Assembly: GCA_963922205.1 (NCBI GenBank)
Contig: CAWUHX010000021.1
Coordinates: 1,364,001 to 1,428,000 of the forward strand
Length of the DNA: 64,000 bases
Direction: 5' to 3'
DNA from: Romanomermis culicivorax
Lineage: Eukaryota > Nematoda > Enoplea > Mermithida > Mermithidae
Part shown: positions 57,154-64,000 of the stretch, one piece after another
Numbering within the stretch: the stretch's first letter is position 1
Layout of the letters: every line of letters begins with the position of its first letter
Notes under the pieces: generated by a model
The model's database searches: none
The model's input: only the letters and a program-made list of their open reading frames with translations
Told to the model about the DNA's origin: nothing
Position numbers and translations under genes: made by a program

Positions 57154-59224
57154 GGGTGACCAACACTTTCAGAAAAAAAAATTCCCTGACTTTTCCAGAT
57201 TCACTTAAGTCAATTTTCCTGGTTTTTTAAGCAATACTTAAAAAAAAGTGCATTTTACATGACATTTTTATGAAATGGCAAGGTAATAGGTAACACGCTC
57301 AAAAAATTTGTTCCAAATATATGCAGTAGTTTACTGTTACATCAATTTTTTCAACTCTGCCATTTGAATATCAAAAGATGCTTTTTTGCTTTTGCCACTT
57401 CGTCTAATAATTATTAGGGATGCAACGGGTAGTGAATTTCCATTACTTTGGGTTCGGGTATAGTCCTATTTGATTTATTCGGGTTCGGGTGGTATTGATC
57501 CTAAATTTACTCGGAGTAATTCAAAAAACGTAGATAAACTTTTTTCTGGAATTACTGCATTGCATTTGCATACTTGAACATGGGCTATGTTCAATGTGTT
57601 GATTCTTCTGATATAATAAAATATTAAATTTTCTCTTTCAAGCAATGTGCTGTACTTTGATGAATTCTATTGATTTATTTTTAGATTTTTTGCTCAGAAT
57701 AGTTGTCAAAAAATTGTTACCTTATCTGTTGTTTGCCGAGTTTTTTAGATGCCTAAAAACTGCATCAGTTTGATTTGGGGTTTTTTAATCTAACTGATCG
57801 AAACAAAGCGAAATGCAAGACATGCTTAATAGAATTATCATGTTCAAGTAGATCTGAAACATCATCCCTCTGAGATCCCTTGCAAAACAAACATCGTTAG
57901 TAGTATCAAGAATTCCAAGAAAAAATCAAGAAAAAGAAAGGATGGGCATCGTCATCCAGGAAAATGGTCATCTGTCATCACGTCATGAAAAACTATGCTC
58001 TTAAAAGCTACTGACAAAAAAAATTGGAGAATCCAAAAGTGGAAGACTAAAAGCAACAAAGAAGTGTAACTGATTGGCTAGAAACAGAAATCATTAATCA
58101 AAAGCTCTTTTGATTTTCTAAAAGTCACAAATCACAATGGGAAACATTTTATAGGCTGAAAAATGGGCAGACAGTAACCCCCTGGTCAAAAATGTGTGAC
58201 TAGTATATTTGTGAAATGTTTGCCTTAGATGATTTTCCATTAAGTCATTCATATGACGTTGGATTTTCTCATTTGATAGGATGGGTAAAACTAATTTGAA
58301 TGGTGATAAGAATACTGACTGATGTTTCCTAATTTTTCGGTTTTTTACAGGCCGTGCCATCATATGGATTAAAAAGTCAGACATTTTATTGTTCAAAAAT
58401 TGAAAGTATTTATGAACATACATGTAACGGGGCCCCGTGGTCTGGGCGAGGGGTCGAGCGACTTTTTCTGGGTGGGGGGTCAGTAATTCCCAAGATTTTT
58501 TGGGGGGAGGGGTGTTTCAAGGAAAAAAATTTGATTTTTTTACGAAAAAAGTCCAAAACATAGTTCAAAACATAAGGAATGCAGACTGTCATTCACAACA
58601 AATAATTGGTCAAATCTGACAGAATCATTGATAAGGTGATATCAAAAAACGTCATACTGGCACTAAGTATTTAAGTACTGACAGACCTACTTACATTTAC
58701 GCTCTACAGTGCATGGAATAAATGAAAAAATTTGTGTTTTGTACGAGAAATGAAGGGCGAAACTGCTGAAAAATTTGTCTTTAAATTAATCCGGTAAAAT
58801 GTAATTACAAATATTAATAAGTAAATATTGTTGTTGATGAATTGATTTTTGAGAATATAGGTGCTGTCTCCTATAAACCCGAATGGTTCAGGTACGGGTA
58901 TCTCAGGTGATTTATTTGGGTTCGGTTAGGCTTCGGGTAGTTGAAACTAGTTTGGGTACCCGATATTCGAGTTCGGGTACCCGTTGCACCCCTATTAATT
59001 ATTATACATATTTATCTCGTAGTTGTAAATTACGTAAAACATCATCTAATTATACTAAACGAAAAATGATAGGCAGCAAAAAAATTTATTCAAAATCATC
59101 TCTACAAAGTACGTTAATTTTTTTGGCAATTAGAAGTAAAAACACTGAGTTTTTTTATCACGTGTTTCATTTTTTCCGAGAAATTCCCTGACTTCTCCGG
59201 GTTTTCCAGGTCTGTTGGTCACCC
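57154..59224. mobile_element. Outer element with GGGTGACCAACA ends
   Basis: CAGGGTGACCAACACTTTCA...AATTCCCTGACTTTTCCAG at the left is inverted at the right as GAAATTCCCTGACTTCTCCG...CTGTTGGTCACCCC. This terminus type occurs in transposons of many animals. The interior is mostly occupied by a second element (57,415-58,994). No transposase frame is seen. Confidence 0.65.
57415..58994. mobile_element. hAT-like element nested in the previous one
   Basis: Starts TAGGGATGCAACGGGTA and ends TACCCGTTGCACCCCTA. Flanks are ATAATTAT (57,407-57,414) and TTAATTAT (58,995-59,002), an 8 bp duplication with one mismatch. Subterminal GGGTTCGGGTA repeats occur at both ends. It contains a truncated MITE copy from about 58,416 to 58,600. 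No intact transposase. Confidence 0.75.
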
Positions 59225-60254
59225 CGAATACAATATTTCGAATTGCAAGTATTTTTATAGGTAACACACTTTAGATAAGGCTTTTTCAGTTTAAAATCAT
59301 AGGCCATTTGGCTCCTGGGGTAAAATTTTCACAAGCTATAGCTAAAATTTTCCAAGTCAAAAATTAAAAACAAAATTTAGGTACAAAACTGTGCCATTAA
59401 GTAGAAAACTATCCAGAGCTTAAGGAGCCACAAAAATTATTTTTTGGGCAGTATTATTCACATGATAACGGTTGATCCCAGCCTGATGAATCAAATTAGA
59501 CTACTGAATAGATATGGAATGACATGACACGACATTTACATGTTTTTTAGAGTAGACTCATGCTTCAGCATGAATAATCAAATATATGATCTGTTAGGAA
59601 GGATTTTTAAGATCACGTCAGATAAAGGCTTTCACAAGCCAAATTGACGTTAATTGGAGATCATTCTGTCATTTTAAGGTTTCATAGCAATAGATACTCT
59701 TGGGAGAAGAAAAATTATGAATGGCATTGTTGTAACTATTTAAAATATTGTAAGAAGCTGTACTCACAACACTGTAACTATACTGTAGGCAATAAAACGC
59801 TTCATTGCAGAAACCCTGTCATACTTTGATGTAACCTCATTTTCCAACTTCTCATTTCTATGAAAACTTTCTTCCTAATTCTTTATAAACACGGCTGACT
59901 GGGCCTCAAATGGGTCCTAAACTCTGAATTCTAAATTAAGCTACAGTAATCCAATGTGTTAACCTAGCGTTCAAATACCATAACCAAACCCATAACCTGC
60001 AACCCATACATCAAACTTCGCAATATCTAAAGAAAGTGACATTTGAACTGCATGGTTTAGTCATTTCAACATGCGCATGTAAATCGAAGTTGGGTAGCAT
60101 CTTCATATCATTGACTTGGGATACGAGATTTCTCCTATAAGCTACTAGTATGATCCAATACCCTTCACGCTCAGTTCGAGACAGATACTTTATTACAAAT
60201 ATGATATAACCACGTTATTATCTTCATCCACATTTTATTTATGCGAGTTATTCC

Positions 60255-60527
60255 TTAGAAGCTAGAATTACCTATCATGCTAAGAATGTTGCATAGGCGA
60301 TGATTGTCTTTTATAACTACGGATGTCCAAGGATCATATGACATTATCGCTGGACAATCCGAGAAAAATATCAGTTTCTTGCTATATTTTATCTTACAAG
60401 ACATTTTTGACTGAAAAAGCGTATCTATCATGTTCTGATTTTGAGCTAAAAACTTCCAGCCAGTTTTTGTCCTCCCTGCGGTCCAGAGATCGAAAAACGG
60501 GCCGAATTTACTGGAGACCGGCGCCAT
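60255..60527 (-). other. Open frame of unknown meaning, GC-richer than surroundings
   Basis: A 90-codon frame starting MAPVSSKFGPFFDLWTAGRT with a good start context (GCCATGG). A consensus-like donor TCTT/GTAAGAT lies inside at about 60,390, so a first exon of about 45 codons is possible. No family is recognised. The upstream 150 bases are GC-richer than average and include an array-like stretch (60,541-60,605) that resembles the end of a transposon, so the frame may belong to that element. Confidence 0.2.
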
Positions 60528-61004
60528 GGCAGATCACTAGGGCAAAGTTAAGACAGGCGACAAATTAGGACATACGCCAAAGTGAAACAAAATAAAACAA
60601 GAAAAGACGTTTCTTAACAAGGGACGTCAAAGACTGGTTGCAAGTTGCGACATCTATGGCGTCTTTAGCATTGAGAGTCACGCTGAAACCACGCCTAGAG
60701 CCGGGGCGCACGGAGGTATGCTCCTCAAAATAATGGAAAACTTTTTCAACATAAGAAAGATATGTATTTTAAAGCGTGTCACAACGTCCAAATCTCAAAA
60801 TTATTATTTACTACGATAGCGGCCATTATCATGCTATCTTCACTCATCACCAAACTTTATATACATACATTTTGGTTTTTTAAAATCTCTAATTCAAATC
60901 TAACATCATTCTAAACTGAAAATTTAATACACGATTTCCGAGAGATTCGTCGTCTTCGTATTCCATTGACATATGGTAAGTTTATAATTAATGATATGTG
61001 AAAG

Positions 61005-61405
61005 CATAAATGTAACTGGGGGAAGTGCTATAGGAAGCCCCTCAGAAATCGTTGGCCATATGGCTAGCCATTGGGCGACCACCCGGGATTTTTCAGTCCT
61101 ATAGCTAATGGTAGTCATAGGAACCCCATATTTTTGGTCGAAAAATACTGACCAATGTTGAATGTTAATTTTTTGATTAAAAATTTCTATTATTCTTAAC
61201 CAAAAATGGTCAAAAACGTCAATTTTCCCGGTGCTTCGCGCCATGAATACACTTTTACGGTTTTTAAGCAAAACTACTATTTTTTTAACCGTTTTTTGGA
61301 CCTTTTTGATGAAAAAATCGAATTTATTTCCTCCAGAGACCCCTTCATTAAAATTTTGGGAAATCAGTGACCCCCCCCAGACTTCAAGGACCCGTTACAT
61401 TTATG
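61005..61405. mobile_element. MITE of the same family, 8 bp duplication with one mismatch
   Basis: Ends CATAAATGTAACTGGG and CCCGTTACATTTATG. Flanks TGTGAAAG (60,997-61,004) and TGCGAAAG (61,406-61,413). The body matches 56,259-56,684 in the same orientation. Confidence 0.78.
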
Positions 61406-61841
61406 TGCGAAAGTGAGATATTTTAAGAGTAGTTTTGCACGCTGGGTATCGTGGCAGGATTCATTCCGCATAAGTCAAAAATTCGCATAGCTACAGTACC
61501 CAACGTTTGGAATTTTTAAATTTTTGACATTTTTCAGTCTGTGTAATAGTTTTGAAATACTATAGCACAGCCAAAAAAGGTGTAGTCAAATGTTCATTAC
61601 ACGCAGAAGACAATGCTCTATATGCAGGTACGAAAAAAATTTCATAATCCCTTACTTCACACTTTTTATGCTATTTTAACGTGCCGAAAACGAAGTCGAA
61701 ATAAACCGATAAAGTCACCTGGTGCCTTTTTGGGCACCTTCCTATACCCTTCCTATAATTTTTTCTCTTCTGTAGCCATTTATGCCCAACACATTGTGCT
61801 GAAATTTCATTCAGATTTTCGGACTGCTTTGGGGCCTGTAG

Positions 61842-62418
61842 CATACATGTAACGGAGTCCCGAGGTCTGGGAGTTGAGCGATTTTTTTTCGAGCGGAGGG
61901 TCATCGATTGCCTAAATTTTACGGTGTCCCAGAGAAAAAAAATCGATTTTTTCACGAAAAAGTCTGAAAAAGGGTTCAAAAATAGCTTTTGTCTATAACA
62001 ACTGTAAAAATGAATTCATCGCACGAAGCGTAGAGAAAATTGACATTTTAAACCAAAAGCTGATCATTTTTCATCAGAAAATTGACATTTTGTATTGTTT
62101 TTCCGACCAAAAGTATGGCGGTCAGTGATTTTTCCGTACCAGACGGATTTTTTTCGGCTGGTAAACGAAACTTTTACCGAGTTTTCTGTATTGTACGGAT
62201 ACTTTTGTGATTTTATTATGAAAACCGGTGCAGGATACCAATTCCATGGATTCCGTAAGGTACGGATCGACCGGTGCGGATAAATCTGAAATGGGGGTCG
62301 TTATGACTGACTACCATATGACTGACATATCCTAACGAGATCCTATTCAATCGCTAGGCATATGGCCGACGATTCATGGAGTGGGGTTCCTAAGGCATTT
62401 CGCCCAATTACAAGTAAG
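61842..62418. mobile_element. MITE of the same family, reverse orientation, with internal insertion
   Basis: Starts CATACATGTAACGGAGTCCC and ends near CCCAATTACAAGTAAG. Interrupted at about 62,120-62,290 by a segment with CCGTACC/GGTACGG dyads like the small element at 18.7 kb, so at least two insertion events are layered here. Confidence 0.6.
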
Positions 62419-62649
62419 AGCTGCAGGTGTCTACACATACACCAAGTTGATAGGAAAATGCTGATTAATCTTACTAAATAATCCATCAACAAAGAGATGG
62501 AGAAAACATTGAAAACGTTCAGACTAGACGAATAAAAGGAATGCGGGTCGAATCATAGGTGAAATTCCATCGACCTGTTCACAATTGTTGTACAACAGGG
62601 TAGCTCGGAGGAGATGTTTGACTCCGTCCAATGTTATAAGCTGTGACAA

Positions 62650-63640
62650 GGTCTTCTTAAGTTGGAGGACACTGTTTTACACATAGGTGTACGGCCATGA
62701 TATAAGGAAAAATTTTTTTTGGTCCTACAGCAAAGTTTACTGTACCAAAGATGTAGGGTACCCTGAAAGGAGCAACATAAGTATAAAAACCTGAGCCTTA
62801 AAATCAACAGAGTCTCTGCAAATTTGGAAAAACATGTAAAAATAGGCAAAAACACCCCCCTGGAATCTCAAAAGCTGTTGAGCCTAAAACCTAGATAGTT
62901 TGTAAGTGTGCATGGTGCCGAGTTTCATCGTTAATTTATGAGGAAATTTGAATCAGGTTACTCTGCATTGGATGATAGTAACTCAAACTCTGAGTTGAAA
63001 CTTTCCTCTGTACCACACTCGTAGTTAGTTTAATTTTAAAATATAGATATACAAAATACTGCTGGTCATGAGTACTAACCATCAGCCTAAAAAGATAATG
63101 CAGAATCCATCAGCCAGAAGTACAGAACTCTCAAACAGGTGGAATTTCCTCCTCCATTCGAGTCCTGTCACTCAGGTTCTCTGAACCGTATCTCGTGCGG
63201 CTGATAACTTGAAGCTTTCAAATTTTTACAGTAACATCAACAGTATATTAGTGAAATAGTGTATATTCTCACTTTGATGCAGACTGAGTAGCAACAGCAT
63301 GATTTGCAAAATCCTAAGGCAAAGGTTTGATGCAATGCCCTCTACAATGCATTGAGTAGTACTGAAAATTTATGGGTATAGAATTCGACCCCATGCACAC
63401 CTACAAAGTATCTAGATTTTGGGTCCAATAGTTTTTGATATTCCGGGGGGGGTGTCATTGCCCATTTTTACATGTTTTTTCAAATTTGCAGAAACCCTGT
63501 TGATTTTAAGGCCTGGGTTTGTATACCTACATTGCTTGTTTCAGGGTACCCTACATCTTTGGTACAGTGCACTTTGTTGTAGGAACATAATTAATATTTC
63601 TTAAATGATGGCAACCCCCTACGTGCATGTATGGTTTCAC
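62650..63640. repeat. Foldback repeat, arms about 280 bp
   Basis: 62,680-62,960 is inverted at about 63,360-63,637 (for example CTGTACCAAAGATGTAGGGT against ACCCTACATCTTTGGTACAG). A one-armed relative is at 32,100-32,770. Short frames in both arms translate the same repeat. Confidence 0.7.
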
Positions 63641-64000
63641 AGCGCGGAATGTTGGCAAGATGAAAATAAGTCAAATGATAGTCGATTGTAGTGCTTTCCA
63701 ATACAGTTAAGTGCATCGGAATGGCTATAGCAGTTTTTCTGCAGTTGGATTTTAAACAATCACTCGATTTCTTTTTTCTTCTCGTAACATAAGGTAAAAA
63801 ACAATCCTGTGTATTCAGAACTTCATTGGTTGGGGATTTATCCAGATTCAAAAACAAATGACAGAGCGATATGTGCAAATCTCTACATCTCCCAAAAAGG
63901 TACGCAGATAGGATTGAAATTTTAAGACAATATGTCAGACATTAGTGTCAATGTAAATTAAGAAAAAAATTCCGCGACATTCTATGAGAAAGTTCCCGGA

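Larger units (their letters stand above)
50976..64000. other. Upstream flank or intron: transposon-rich, no laminin exon recognised
   Basis: Because the exon at 50,806 begins mid-LE, upstream laminin exons must exist. I looked on the minus strand for LN-domain hallmarks (CG..G.E.Y C, WWQSP, SPRP..W.LERS) and for another CxC half-LE and found none. The LN exons therefore probably lie beyond 64,000, or are small and missed. 54,100-55,700 holds only AT-rich, low-complexity frames. Confidence 0.5.

Overview
The window is AT-rich metazoan DNA. It has a split gene with dozens of short GT-AG introns, no bacterial-style operons, and many DNA-transposon remnants. The only gene I can reconstruct with confidence is on the minus strand: a laminin alpha subunit of the alpha-1/alpha-2 type (vertebrate LAMA1/LAMA2, Drosophila wing blister, C. 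elegans lam-3 class). I traced it from 50,806 down to a stop at 12,503-12,505. It comprises 53 candidate exons, one of them tentative, that sum to 8,664 nt with compatible phases (about 2,887 codons plus stop). In order it encodes half an LE repeat and two or three LE repeats, an L4 (laminin IV) module, about nine more LE repeats, a second L4, about three LE repeats, a coiled coil of about 560 residues, LG1-LG3, an acidic linker, and LG4-LG5. The N-terminal LN domain and signal peptide are not visible. The first exon found starts in the middle of an LE repeat, so the 5' end lies upstream, probably beyond 64,000. The protein would be a secreted basement-membrane chain that trimerises with beta and gamma chains through the coil and binds receptors through the LG domains.

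Layout. 1-5,300: foldback repeats, including an interleaved inverted-repeat block (2,045-5,279) with long AT-only tracts. 5,515-5,778 minus: a possible small gene for a protein starting MGNCC. About 5,970-6,500 plus: decayed Polinton/Maverick-like coding fragments. 6,540-12,430: mostly unassigned repeats, with two elements about 750 bp long that end in inverted arrays of degenerate 17-19 bp units. 12,430-50,806: the laminin gene. Its larger introns hold transposon material: a hairpin with 1.2 kb arms beside a degenerate TTAGGC-type array (19.1-22.1 kb), a hAT-like element with a perfect 8 bp duplication (28.8-29.8 kb), a 6.3 kb intron (38.3-44.5 kb), and a repeat shared by the introns at 16 kb and 37 kb. 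50,807-64,000: transposon-rich upstream DNA with a broken mariner/Tc1-type transposase, several copies of an hAT-like MITE family, and nested elements at 57.2-59.2 kb. I recognised no further laminin exon there.

Organism. The hexamer array reads as TTAGGC on the minus strand, which is the nematode telomere unit, and the compact introns would fit a repeat-rich nematode. The array is degenerate and interstitial, so this is a hint only and I do not name a species.
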